Position numbers and translations under genes: made by a program. Positions 9,366 through 15,806 of a stretch of 23,061 nt of DNA are shown here, piece after piece; the stretch's first letter is position 1, and every line of letters starts with the position of its first letter. The notes under the pieces are model-generated. The model saw only the letters and a program-made list of their open reading frames with translations. It did no database searches and was not told the origin of the DNA. The DNA is from Prevotella sp. UBA3288 (lineage in GTDB: Bacteria; Bacteroidota; Bacteroidia; Bacteroidales; Bacteroidaceae), in assembly GCA_002361655.1 (NCBI GenBank), contig DETM01000061.1, positions 1 to 23,061 of the forward strand, written 5' to 3'.

Positions 9366-9373
9366 CAAAGATA
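9366..9373 (-). promoter_or_regulatory. -7 element for the HATPase-STAS-RelA-like operon
   Basis: TATCTTTG on the minus strand matches TAnnTTTG. The expected start of transcription is about 9360, giving a leader of roughly 28 bases to ATG 9332. No clear TTTG is seen at the -33 position. This element also argues against the longer reading of the first gene. Confidence 0.6.
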
Positions 9374-9458
9374 ATGGTTTTTCTCCGAATGGCATACATT
9401 TTTTTCGTCATTATTTGTTAAAAATCGTTGGAAATGTCTTTTACTCCATAAAAATGAT

Positions 9459-9466
9459 TACTTTTG
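9459..9466 (+). promoter_or_regulatory. -7 element for the nucleotidyltransferase operon
   Basis: TACTTTTG matches TAnnTTTG and lies 44 bases upstream of ATG 9511. It is about 90 bases from the divergent HATPase promoter. No clear -33 box is visible. Confidence 0.6.
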
Positions 9467-9510
9467 CAATCAGAAAGCGATAGTTAAACTGATAAAACAA
9501 ACAACGAAGA

Positions 9511-10422
9511 ATGAAACCTACACTTTTCTTGCTTGCTGCTGGCATGGGTAGCCGCTATGGTGGCTTGAAGCAGTTGGATGGTCTGGGCCCCAATGGTGAG
9601 ACCATTATGGACTATAGTATATACGATGCCATTCAGGCCGGATTCGGTAAGATCGTCTGGGTCATCCGCAAGGATTTCGAAGAGCAGTTCCGCACGCAGA
9701 TTCTCGCCAAGTACGAAGGTCAGGTGCCTTGTGAGTTGTGCTTCCAGGCCCTCGACGCACTGCCTGAGGGCTTCAAGGTGCCCGAAGGCCGTGTAAAGCC
9801 CTGGGGTACGAACCACGCCGTACTGATGGGTAAGAACGTCATCCACGAGCCGTTCTGCGTCATCAACTGCGACGATTTCTACGGTCGTGATGCCTTCATG
9901 CAGATAGGCAAGTACCTGAGCAACCTGCCTGCCGGTGCCAAGAATCAGTATGCCATGGTGGGCTTCCGTGTGTGCAACACCCTGTCGGAGAACGGCAGTG
10001 TAGCCCGTGGTGTCTGTGCCTACAACGAGAAGCGCCATCTGACCGATGTCGTTGAGCGCACCGAGATCATGCGTATCGACGGCACCATCAAGTATAAGGA
10101 CGAGCAGGGCCAGTGGCAGCCCCTGGAGGAGAACGTACCCGTATCGATGAATATGTGGGGCTTCACGCCCGACTATTTCGACTATTCGGAGGCTTACTTC
10201 AAGGAGTTCCTCAGTGACCCGAAGAACATGGAGAATCTGAAAGCCGAGTTCTTCATTCCCCTGATGGTGAACAAACTGATCAACGACGGTACAGCCACCT
10301 GCGAGGTGCTCGACACCACCAGCGTCTGGTTTGGCGTGACTTATGCTGCCGACCGCGATGCTACTGTGGCCCGCATCAAGAAACTCGTCGATGAGGGCGT
10401 CTACCCGAAAAAACTCTTTTAA
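9511..10422 (+). CDS. NTP-transferase family sugar-phosphate nucleotidyltransferase
   Basis: This cytoplasmic enzyme is predicted to join a nucleoside monophosphate from an NTP to a phosphorylated sugar or similar compound. The N-terminal signature LLAAGMGSRYGGLKQ (7-21) is the nucleotide-binding loop of this superfamily with its GxGxR core. VINCDDFYGRDAF (near residue 118) supplies the metal-binding aspartate. The length, 303 aa, is usual. The sequence does not tell which sugar or base is used: it is not a clear RmlA, GalU or GlmU, and it lacks a left-handed helix domain. ATG 9511 is 44 bases downstream of a TAnnTTTG element. The DHH phosphoesterase gene follows 26 bases later and is probably co-transcribed. 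Confidence 0.85.
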   Translation: MKPTLFLLAAGMGSRYGGLKQLDGLGPNGETIMDYSIYDAIQAGFGKIVWVIRKDFEEQFRTQILAKYEGQVPCELCFQALDALPEGFKVPEGRVKPWGTNHAVLMGKNVIHEPFCVINCDDFYGRDAFMQIGKYLSNLPAGAKNQYAMVGFRVCNTLSENGSVARGVCAYNEKRHLTDVVERTEIMRIDGTIKYKDEQGQWQPLEENVPVSMNMWGFTPDYFDYSEAYFKEFLSDPKNMENLKAEFFIPLMVNKLINDGTATCEVLDTTSVWFGVTYAADRDATVARIKKLVDEGVYPKKLF

Positions 10423-10448
10423 GATTAACAGGAGTAATCAGGAGATTA

Positions 10449-11486
10449 ATGCTCGAAAACATAATAAGTGAACAAGCGTGCGAGCAACTTCGCACGCTTA
10501 TTCTTCGTTCTGAGTCCATCGTCTGTGTGTGTCACCGCAGTCCCGACGGCGATGCCATCGGCTCTGTGCTGGGGTGGGCAGAGTGTCTGCGCCTGATGGG
10601 CAAGGAAGCGCAGGTCATCGTGCCCGACCAGTATCCGGACTTCCTGCAGTGGTTGCCCAATACAGAGAAGATAATCCGCTACGACAAGCACCGCGAAGGC
10701 TGCGACTGGACCATTCGTCATGCCGACCTCATCTTCTGTCTCGACTTCAACACGTTGAGCCGCACCGGCGATGAGATGGCCGTGGTATTGCAGGAGACGA
10801 CGGCTGCCCGTGTGCTCATCGACCACCATCTCGATCCCGATGTGGCGGCGGTGCTCAGCATCTCCCGTCCACAGGCATCGTCCACCTGCGAACTGGTGTT
10901 CCGTCTGGCCTGGCAACTGGGGCTCTTTGCCGATGCCACTAAGCATTTTGCCGTGCCCATCTATTGCGGCATGATGACCGACACAGGCGGTTTCACGTTC
11001 AACTCTACCGATCCCGACATCTTCTTCATCATCGGTGAACTGTTGACCAAGCGCATCAACAAGGACAAGATTTATCGTAATGTGTACCACAACTTCTCAG
11101 AGAACCGACTCCGACTGATGGGCTATGTCTTGTACGAGAAGTTGGTCTATGACTCCCGTCGCCATGCCGCCTATTTCTCTCTGAGCCGCGACGACTTGAA
11201 GCGGTTTCATTTCATCAAGGGCGATGCCGAGGGGTTGGTCAATATCCCGCAGCAAATCAAAGGTCTGAAACTGAGCATCTCGCTTCGCGAAGACACCGAG
11301 AAAGACCGTCTGGTGTGGGTCAGCCTGCGCTCGGTAGACGACTTCCCCTGCAACGAGGTGGCGGCACGCTTCTTCAACGGCGGCGGCCATCTGAACGCTT
11401 CCGGCGGACGGTTGGAGTGTTCCATCGCCGAAGCCGAGAAGATAGCGCAGCAGGCCATCGAAGCTTTTGAGGACCGGCTGGTATAA
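10449..11486 (+). CDS. DHH/DHHA1 family phosphoesterase (NrnA-like)
   Basis: NrnA-type enzymes degrade very short RNAs (nanoRNA) or cyclic-dinucleotide breakdown products, and some dephosphorylate pAp. All the expected motifs are present: HRSPDGDAIGS (29-39), CLDFN (97-101), the DHH triad (125-127), MTDTGG (176-181) and the DHHA1 substrate-binding GGGHLNASGG (311-320). The length of 345 aa is typical. The start ATG has two AGGAG-like sequences just upstream. The gene is second in an operon with the nucleotidyltransferase. The catalytic class is well supported, but whether the natural substrate is nanoRNA, pAp or a dinucleotide cannot be read from sequence. Confidence 0.9.
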   Translation: MLENIISEQACEQLRTLILRSESIVCVCHRSPDGDAIGSVLGWAECLRLMGKEAQVIVPDQYPDFLQWLPNTEKIIRYDKHREGCDWTIRHADLIFCLDFNTLSRTGDEMAVVLQETTAARVLIDHHLDPDVAAVLSISRPQASSTCELVFRLAWQLGLFADATKHFAVPIYCGMMTDTGGFTFNSTDPDIFFIIGELLTKRINKDKIYRNVYHNFSENRLRLMGYVLYEKLVYDSRRHAAYFSLSRDDLKRFHFIKGDAEGLVNIPQQIKGLKLSISLREDTEKDRLVWVSLRSVDDFPCNEVAARFFNGGGHLNASGGRLECSIAEAEKIAQQAIEAFEDRLV

Positions 11487-11538
11487 TGAGTGTGGGCGTA
11501 CGGAAAATAGTTAATTAATGTATAGTGAAAGCAAATTC

Positions 11539-11566
11539 TTCACTTTTCACTTTTCACTTTTCACTT
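11539..11566 (+). repeat. Tandem 7-bp simple repeat (TTCACTT)x4
   Basis: Four copies of TTCACTT stand in tandem in the spacer between the DHH gene and the DUF4827 gene, just upstream of the TACCTTTG element. An AGTGAA at 11524-11529 can pair with the first TTCACT as a weak hairpin, which might help end the upstream transcript. No function is evident. Confidence 0.75.
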
Positions 11567-11574
11567 AAAAGTCG

Positions 11575-11582
11575 TACCTTTG
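11575..11582 (+). promoter_or_regulatory. -7 element for the DUF4827-glmM operon
   Basis: TACCTTTG matches TAnnTTTG. Transcription would start near 11588, giving a leader of about 20 bases before ATG 11610. Confidence 0.65.
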
Positions 11583-11609
11583 CGCCCAAATTGTAATTAA
11601 TAGAGCGTT

Positions 11610-12251
11610 ATGAGAAAAGCAATCATGTGCTTGATGGTCTTGGGCGGTCTGTTTTTGATGGTCGCCTGCAACGACTATGAGACTTACGGCGACCAGAAAG
11701 AGAAAGAGCGCAATGCCATCAATAAGTTCATCGCCGACTCGGCCATCGTCGTCATCACCGAGGCAGACTTCCATGCCAAGGGCGACGTCACCGATGTGAG
11801 CAAGAACGAGTTCGTCTATATGAACAATACCGGTGTCTACATGCAGATAGTACGCAAGGGTGTGGGCCAGCCGCTGCAGGACGGCGAGAATGCTACCTTG
11901 CTGGTGCGTCTCTCCGAGTTGAACATCATCGACACGACATACGTGACCAATGAGTACGACCTTTACGATCCCGACCAGATGAGCGTCAAGCGCTCGGGCA
12001 AGACCTATACCGCCTCGTTTGTCAGGGGGGTGATGAAGAGTACCTACGGTTCCAGTGCCTCTGCGGCTCAGGTGCCTGCCGGTCTGCTCGTCCCGCTGCC
12101 TTACATCAACGTAGGGCGCGAGCGCTCCGAGACCGACCGTATCGCCAAGGTGCGTCTCATCGTGCCCCATACGCAGGGACATGCCGTGGCCAGCAGTTAT
12201 GTCTATCCTTATTATTATGAAATGAGTTATCAACGAACCAATGATCTATGA
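11610..12251 (+). CDS. DUF4827 family lipoprotein
   Basis: A predicted exported lipoprotein of 213 aa. The signal sequence ends in the lipobox MVAC (Cys20), followed by Asn-Asp. The body resembles DUF4827, a Bacteroidales family often found beside the phosphoglucosamine mutase gene; it may have an FKBP-like fold, but that is recall rather than something seen here. The short repeated KxxEKERNAINKFIADS region after the signal is typical of the family. The function is unknown. Its stop overlaps the glmM start (ATGA at 12248-12251), so the two proteins are made together. A TAnnTTTG promoter precedes it. Confidence 0.75.
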   Translation: MRKAIMCLMVLGGLFLMVACNDYETYGDQKEKERNAINKFIADSAIVVITEADFHAKGDVTDVSKNEFVYMNNTGVYMQIVRKGVGQPLQDGENATLLVRLSELNIIDTTYVTNEYDLYDPDQMSVKRSGKTYTASFVRGVMKSTYGSSASAAQVPAGLLVPLPYINVGRERSETDRIAKVRLIVPHTQGHAVASSYVYPYYYEMSYQRTNDL

Positions 12252-13621
12252 CACTGATTAAATCTATCTCAGGCATCCGCGGTACTATCGGCGGACATAC
12301 GGGCGACACGCTCAATCCTCTTGATATCGTTAAGTTCACCACGGCCTATGCCACCTTCATCGGCGGCAAGCGCATCGTCGTCGGACGTGACGGCCGCATA
12401 TCGGGCCCTATGGTGCGCGATGTGGTGTGCGGCACCCTTGTCGGCATGGGCTACGAAGTGATTGACATCGGGCTGGCTACCACGCCGACCACCGAGTTGG
12501 CCGTACGCTGGCATCAGGCCGACGGCGGCATCATCATCACCGCCAGCCATAACCCCACCCAGTGGAACGCCCTGAAACTGCTCAACCGCGAGGGCGAGTT
12601 CCTCACTGCTGCCGATGGAGCCGAGGTGCTTCGCATCGCTGAGGCTGAAGACTTCGACTATGCTCCTGTGGAGCGTCTGGGCCGTGTCGTCGCCGACGAC
12701 ACGATGAACCAGCGCCACGTGCAGTCGGTGCTCGACCTGCGTCTCGTCGATGTCGAGGCCATTCGTCAGCGCCGCTTCTGCGTCTGTGCCGATACCATCA
12801 ACAGCGTCGGTGGCATCATCCTGCCCGACTTGTTCCGCGCCCTGGGCGTAGACTTCGAGATACTCAATGGCACGTGCAACGGACAGTTCGCCCACAACCC
12901 CGAGCCTCTGGAGAAGAACCTGCAAGGCATCATGGACAAGATGCGTCAGGGCGGTTTCGACCTGGGCATCGTCGTCGACCCCGATGTCGACCGTCTGGCC
13001 TTCATCTGTGAGGACGGACGGATGTTCGGCGAGGAGTACACGCTGGTCAGCGTGGCCGACTACGTGCTCTCTCACGACAAGGGCAACACCGTGTCCAACC
13101 TGAGCAGCACCCGTGCCCTGCGCGATGTCACCGAGAAACACGGTGGCCGGTATACCGCTGCTGCCGTCGGCGAGGTCAACGTGACCACGAAGATGAAAGA
13201 GGTGGGAGCCGTCATCGGCGGCGAAGGCAATGGCGGCGTCATCTATCCTGAGAGCCATTATGGCCGTGATGCACTGGTGGGCATCGGCCTCTTCCTGAGC
13301 AGTCTAGCGCAGAAGGGCCTCACGGCCAGCGCGCTGCGTAAGACCTTCCCCGACTATCAGATAGCCAAGAACCGCATCGACCTCACTCCCGAGACCGATG
13401 TCGATGCCATTCTGGTGAAGGTCAAGGAGATGTTTGCCGGCGACCCCGAGGCCGTGGTCAACGACATCGACGGTGTGAAGATTGACTTCCCTGCCAAGTG
13501 GGTACATCTGCGCAAGTCGAACACCGAGCCCATCATCCGCGTCTACAGTGAGGCGCAGACCATCGACGAGGCCGACGCACTGGGCAAACGCCTCATGCAG
13601 GTGGTCTACGACATGCAGTAG
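12248..13621 (+). CDS. glmM: Phosphoglucosamine mutase (alpha-D-phosphohexomutase family)
   Basis: The enzyme interconverts glucosamine-6-phosphate and glucosamine-1-phosphate on the way to UDP-GlcNAc for peptidoglycan and LPS. The four expected sites are visible: the catalytic phosphoserine loop TASHNP (98-103, Ser100), the metal-binding loop DPDVDR (244-249), the sugar-binding GEGNGG (325-330) and the phosphate-binding RKSNTEP (422-428). The 457-aa length fits. GEGNGG differs from the GEQSGH of classical proteobacterial GlmM and is nearer the phosphomannomutase/archaeal type, so substrate preference is inferred. Translation is coupled to the upstream DUF4827 gene. A strong hairpin lies about 30 bases past the stop. 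Confidence 0.88.
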   Translation: MTLIKSISGIRGTIGGHTGDTLNPLDIVKFTTAYATFIGGKRIVVGRDGRISGPMVRDVVCGTLVGMGYEVIDIGLATTPTTELAVRWHQADGGIIITASHNPTQWNALKLLNREGEFLTAADGAEVLRIAEAEDFDYAPVERLGRVVADDTMNQRHVQSVLDLRLVDVEAIRQRRFCVCADTINSVGGIILPDLFRALGVDFEILNGTCNGQFAHNPEPLEKNLQGIMDKMRQGGFDLGIVVDPDVDRLAFICEDGRMFGEEYTLVSVADYVLSHDKGNTVSNLSSTRALRDVTEKHGGRYTAAAVGEVNVTTKMKEVGAVIGGEGNGGVIYPESHYGRDALVGIGLFLSSLAQKGLTASALRKTFPDYQIAKNRIDLTPETDVDAILVKVKEMFAGDPEAVVNDIDGVKIDFPAKWVHLRKSNTEPIIRVYSEAQTIDEADALGKRLMQVVYDMQ

Positions 13622-13649
13622 CCGTTGCTTACTGTCGATACACAAAATG

Positions 13650-13682
13650 GGGGCGCATCCGGATTCACATCGGTTGCGCCCC
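13650..13682. terminator. Hairpin terminator downstream of glmM
   Basis: GGGGCGCA (13650-13657) pairs with TGCGCCCC (13675-13682), extended inward by CCG/CGG after one T-T mismatch, with a 9-base loop. On the plus strand no T-run follows. On the minus strand ATTTTG follows, so the structure may also stop leftward transcripts that start near 13760. Confidence 0.65.
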
Positions 13683-13765
13683 TGTCAGTACTAAAAGCAA
13701 ACAATAACCTAAAAAACAAATCTATGGTCGAACGCACGAGACCGCTGTCCCTCTGGTTCTTGGTG

Positions 13766-13773
13766 CAAAGGTA
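13766..13773 (-). promoter_or_regulatory. Orphan leftward -7 element (possible small-RNA promoter)
   Basis: TACCTTTG on the minus strand, followed by GCACC, resembles the working promoters elsewhere in the window. No reading frame with a start codon lies between it and the hairpin at 13650-13682, so it may drive a short non-coding RNA of about 110-120 bases. Confidence 0.4.
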
Positions 13774-13796
13774 GGGCTTTTGCGGCGGTTGTGGAA

Positions 13797-13850
13797 AAGA
13801 AAAACCCTATACCCGTCGGGGAGTTTCCCTATTTCTTCAGGGGAAATCCC
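13797..13850 (-). terminator. Weak hairpin plus T-rich tract, leftward
   Basis: On the minus strand, GGGA and TTTCCC pair with GGGAAA and TCCC (13841-13850 against 13819-13829) with one bulged base. A TTTTTCTTTT tract lies at 13804-13795. About 14 bases separate hairpin and tract, so this is a weak terminator candidate. Confidence 0.3.
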
Positions 13851-13882
13851 TCTGGCCTTGCTTTTCCCCGCAAGAGGTCGGC

Positions 13883-13960
13883 ACGTCATCTTCGATTCGT
13901 TCCGATAGGACTTTACGGTCGTTCTAACGTCATCTTCGACTCGTTCCGATAGGACTTTAC
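13883..13960. repeat. Two 34-bp direct repeats
   Basis: The 34-base units at 13883-13916 and 13927-13960 differ at a single position (T against C at the thirteenth base). They start ACGTCATCTTCGA and end GATAGGACTTTAC. The 44-base period is not a multiple of three, which argues against a coding repeat. Confidence 0.85.
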
Positions 13961-13964
13961 CATA

Positions 13965-14021
13965 GTAAAGTATGGCATCTTCGACCGTAAAGTATGGCAT
14001 CTTCGACCGTAAAGTGCCATC
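13965..14021. repeat. Tandem 22-bp repeats, 2.6 copies
   Basis: GTAAAGTATGGCATCTTCGA with CC added is repeated at 13965-13986 and 13987-14008, followed by a 13-base partial and variant copy to 14021. The units share CATCTTCGA with the 34-bp repeats beside them. ACTTTAC and GTAAAGT (13954-13971) form an inverted repeat where the two families meet. Confidence 0.85.
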
Positions 14022-14051
14022 CCTTTATGCCCCGGCCGACTGTTGACAGTG

Positions 14052-14059
14052 CAAAGATA
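14052..14059 (-). promoter_or_regulatory. Orphan leftward -7 element upstream of the repeats
   Basis: TATCTTTG on the minus strand is followed by GCACTG, in the style of the other promoters here. It would start transcription near 14046 and run through the tandem repeats. It is preceded by a T-rich stretch (complement of 14061-14069). No recognised gene lies downstream before glmM, which is on the other strand. Confidence 0.4.
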
Positions 14060-14140
14060 CGAAAAAAAAATCGAACTAGGAGTTTAAGGTGGTTTAAGGC
14101 AGATAATATGAGATAAATGGGGTTAGTGGTGGCTAATGGT

Positions 14141-14160
14141 GGCCAGTGATGGCCAGTGAT
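14141..14160. repeat. GGCCAGTGAT tandem repeat next to the Crp-family stop
   Basis: Two exact copies of GGCCAGTGAT (14141-14150, 14151-14160) end one base before the stop codon of the Crp-family gene. Degenerate relatives (GTGGCTAATGGT) lie just to the left. Confidence 0.7.
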
Positions 14161-14161
14161 G

Positions 14162-14836
14162 TTACATCAGCAGACGTTCCAGCGATGGAATCTCGATGCG
14201 GCCGCGATGGAGTATGAGCAGACCGTCGGCCTGCATGGCATTGAGGGCACGCGACACGTCGAGACGGCTGTCGTTGACCTCGAGGGCCAGTTGCTCCATG
14301 AGGATATGTACCATTTTCGAGCCGGCGGGATAGACGCAGTGATCGAGCAGGAAACGGACAATGCGCTGGCGTAGGTCTTGCGGTGCACGGCGCCACTGCT
14401 GACGCCCCCGTCGCTGTGACTGGGTGGAGAGTAGGTTGAGCAGGTTGAGGCGGAAGATGAGGAAATCGTCCGACAGCCGCAGTACTTCGTCTTTGGACAG
14501 GGTGATGAAATGGGCTTCGGTGGCTGTGGTCACCGTGCAGCCGTAGCGGGGCTGTGCACCGAAAAGCACCTCGGGCTGCAGAAGCCAGGGGGTCGACAGT
14601 TGTTCCTCCACGCGGTAGCGACGGTCGTCGCTATGGGTGACCATCGTCAGTTGTCCGCTGATGAGGAAGAAGAGCCCCTGACATGCATCGCCCGCCTTGA
14701 CCACGGGCTTGCCTGCGGCCACCTTGCGGAAGCCGAACTTGGTGTTGCCGGCCATCTGGAGCAGTTCGGCACGGCTGAGACCCTGGAAGAGGGAGAACTG
14801 AAGCAGGTGGTCGTAGAAGCGCAATTCGGGTTGCAT
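14162..14836 (-). CDS. Crp/Fnr family transcriptional regulator
   Basis: A predicted DNA-binding regulator of 224 aa. Residues about 15-125 form a cyclic-nucleotide-binding-like beta barrel, with VKAGDACQGLFFLISGQLT at 46-64. Residues about 150-222 form a Crp-type winged helix, with LALEVNDSRLDVSRALNAMQ as the helix-turn-helix. The phosphate-binding cassette of true CRP (GE followed by an arginine) is not recognisable in LLQPEVLFGAQPRYG, and no FNR-type cysteine cluster is seen. The ligand is therefore unknown and cAMP is unlikely. The gene follows apbE by 4 bases and is last in a run of minus-strand genes. The target genes cannot be told from sequence. Confidence 0.85.
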   Translation of the reverse strand: MQPELRFYDHLLQFSLFQGLSRAELLQMAGNTKFGFRKVAAGKPVVKAGDACQGLFFLISGQLTMVTHSDDRRYRVEEQLSTPWLLQPEVLFGAQPRYGCTVTTATEAHFITLSKDEVLRLSDDFLIFRLNLLNLLSTQSQRRGRQQWRRAPQDLRQRIVRFLLDHCVYPAGSKMVHILMEQLALEVNDSRLDVSRALNAMQADGLLILHRGRIEIPSLERLLM

Positions 14837-14840
14837 AGGC

Positions 14841-15773
14841 CTATCGTGCTATCTTGTCGTACAGGGTGGGGGAGTGCCATGCCTGCAACTGCTGACGGTC
14901 GTCAATATAGATGAGGTATGCCTCTAGTTCGGGGTGACGCTGCAGCACCTGGCGGGCACTGTCGAGGCCGAGAACCATGAACGCGGTGGCATAGGCATCG
15001 GCCGTGGCGCAATTGGCAGCGATGACGGTGGCCGAGAGCAGGCTATGCTGTACGGGATAGCCGGTGCGGGGGTCGATGGTATGGGCATAGCGTCGCCCGT
15101 CCTTGTCGTAGAAGTTGCGGTAGTTGCCGCTGGTGGCCATGGCTCGGTCGGTCATGGTGAGCACGGTGAACAACTCGCCATCGATGGCCAGCGTGTCGGC
15201 TGTGGGCTTGTTGACACCGATATGCCAGTCGGCATCGCTGGGACTGCGGCCGCCGAGCACCACTTCGCCGCCGATTTCAATCATATAGTTGGTGATGCCA
15301 CGGCTCTGCAGCAGACGTGCCACCATATCGCAGCCGTAGCCTTTGGCGATGGCGCTGAAGTCCATCTGGTTGCGCACCTGCAGCAGACTGTCTACCTGCC
15401 GGGCTGTAGGCAGTTGTTCGTGTTTGAATCCGAAGCCCCATGCGTTGACCAGTGGGGCCACAGTGATGTCGAAGGCACCATTGGTCTCGGCACTGACCTG
15501 CCGGGCCAACTGCCAAACTTCGCTGAACATAGCATTGGTGTCGGCCTGCTCGCCCCGGTTGAGCCGGGCCACAGTCGACTGCTCGTTGAACATGGAGAAC
15601 TCGCCATCGACCTGCTGCAAGGCTGCCTCTATCTCAGTCTGCAGATTGTCGGCCGACTGATAGGTGATGTTGTAGATGGTACCAAACACAAAACCCTGAT
15701 CATGCTGATAGGGCTGTTCGCCGCAGCCCATGAGTAGGATGCTGCATACGGTCAATAAAAGAACTTTCTTCAT
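14841..15773 (-). CDS. apbE: FAD:protein FMN transferase ApbE (lipoprotein)
   Basis: ApbE attaches FMN from FAD to threonine or serine residues of exported flavoproteins such as the Rnf and Nqr subunits. The signal sequence ends in the lipobox LMGC (Cys17), so the protein sits on a periplasmic membrane face. Motifs are GTIYNITY (31-38), DFSAIAKGYGCD (138-149), YMIEIGGE (163-170), HTIDPRTGYP (231-240) and the metal-binding TADAYATA (257-264, Asp259 and Thr263). The frame extends to a TTG at 15779, but ATG 15773 gives the standard MKK signal. The 310-aa length is normal. The Crp-family gene follows after 4 bases. No flavinylation target gene is present in this window. Confidence 0.93.
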   Translation of the reverse strand: MKKVLLLTVCSILLMGCGEQPYQHDQGFVFGTIYNITYQSADNLQTEIEAALQQVDGEFSMFNEQSTVARLNRGEQADTNAMFSEVWQLARQVSAETNGAFDITVAPLVNAWGFGFKHEQLPTARQVDSLLQVRNQMDFSAIAKGYGCDMVARLLQSRGITNYMIEIGGEVVLGGRSPSDADWHIGVNKPTADTLAIDGELFTVLTMTDRAMATSGNYRNFYDKDGRRYAHTIDPRTGYPVQHSLLSATVIAANCATADAYATAFMVLGLDSARQVLQRHPELEAYLIYIDDRQQLQAWHSPTLYDKIAR

Positions 15774-15806
15774 AAGCAAAAAACGACTCCAGCCTTTCGC
15801 CCGTCA

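Larger units (their letters stand above)
13683..14161. other. Gene-free repeat-rich spacer between glmM and the Crp-family gene
   Basis: About 540 bases separate two convergent genes (13622-14161), and I find no convincing coding sequence. The stretch holds, left to right, a hairpin, an orphan leftward TACCTTTG, a GGGA/TCCC hairpin, two 34-bp direct repeats, tandem 22-bp repeats, a leftward TATCTTTG, a run of nine A, and short GGCCAGTGAT repeats that abut the Crp-family stop codon. A 92-codon leftward frame (14000-13722) crosses it. That frame is made largely of repeat sequence whose periods (22 and 44) are not multiples of three. Confidence 0.6.

Noticed and set aside
12269..13258. Minus-strand frame of 329 codons opposite glmM
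   Set aside because: It is a shadow of glmM, whose motifs are all in place on the plus strand.
13722..14000. Leftward 92-codon frame crossing the repeat region
   Set aside because: It is built largely from the 22- and 34-bp repeats, whose periods are not multiples of three, so the peptide does not repeat with the DNA. It has an odd composition, no recognisable domain and no clear ribosome binding site. I treat it as a by-product of the repeats, though a leftward promoter element lies upstream.
13883..14021. Possible CRISPR array
   Set aside because: There are only two 34-bp copies with one 10-base gap, plus back-to-back 22-bp copies without spacers. No cas genes are nearby.
14140..14155. 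TGGCCA repeats as a terminator for the Crp-family gene
   Set aside because: The possible stem is only five to six base pairs and no T-run follows directly; the T-rich stretch is about 70 bases further on.
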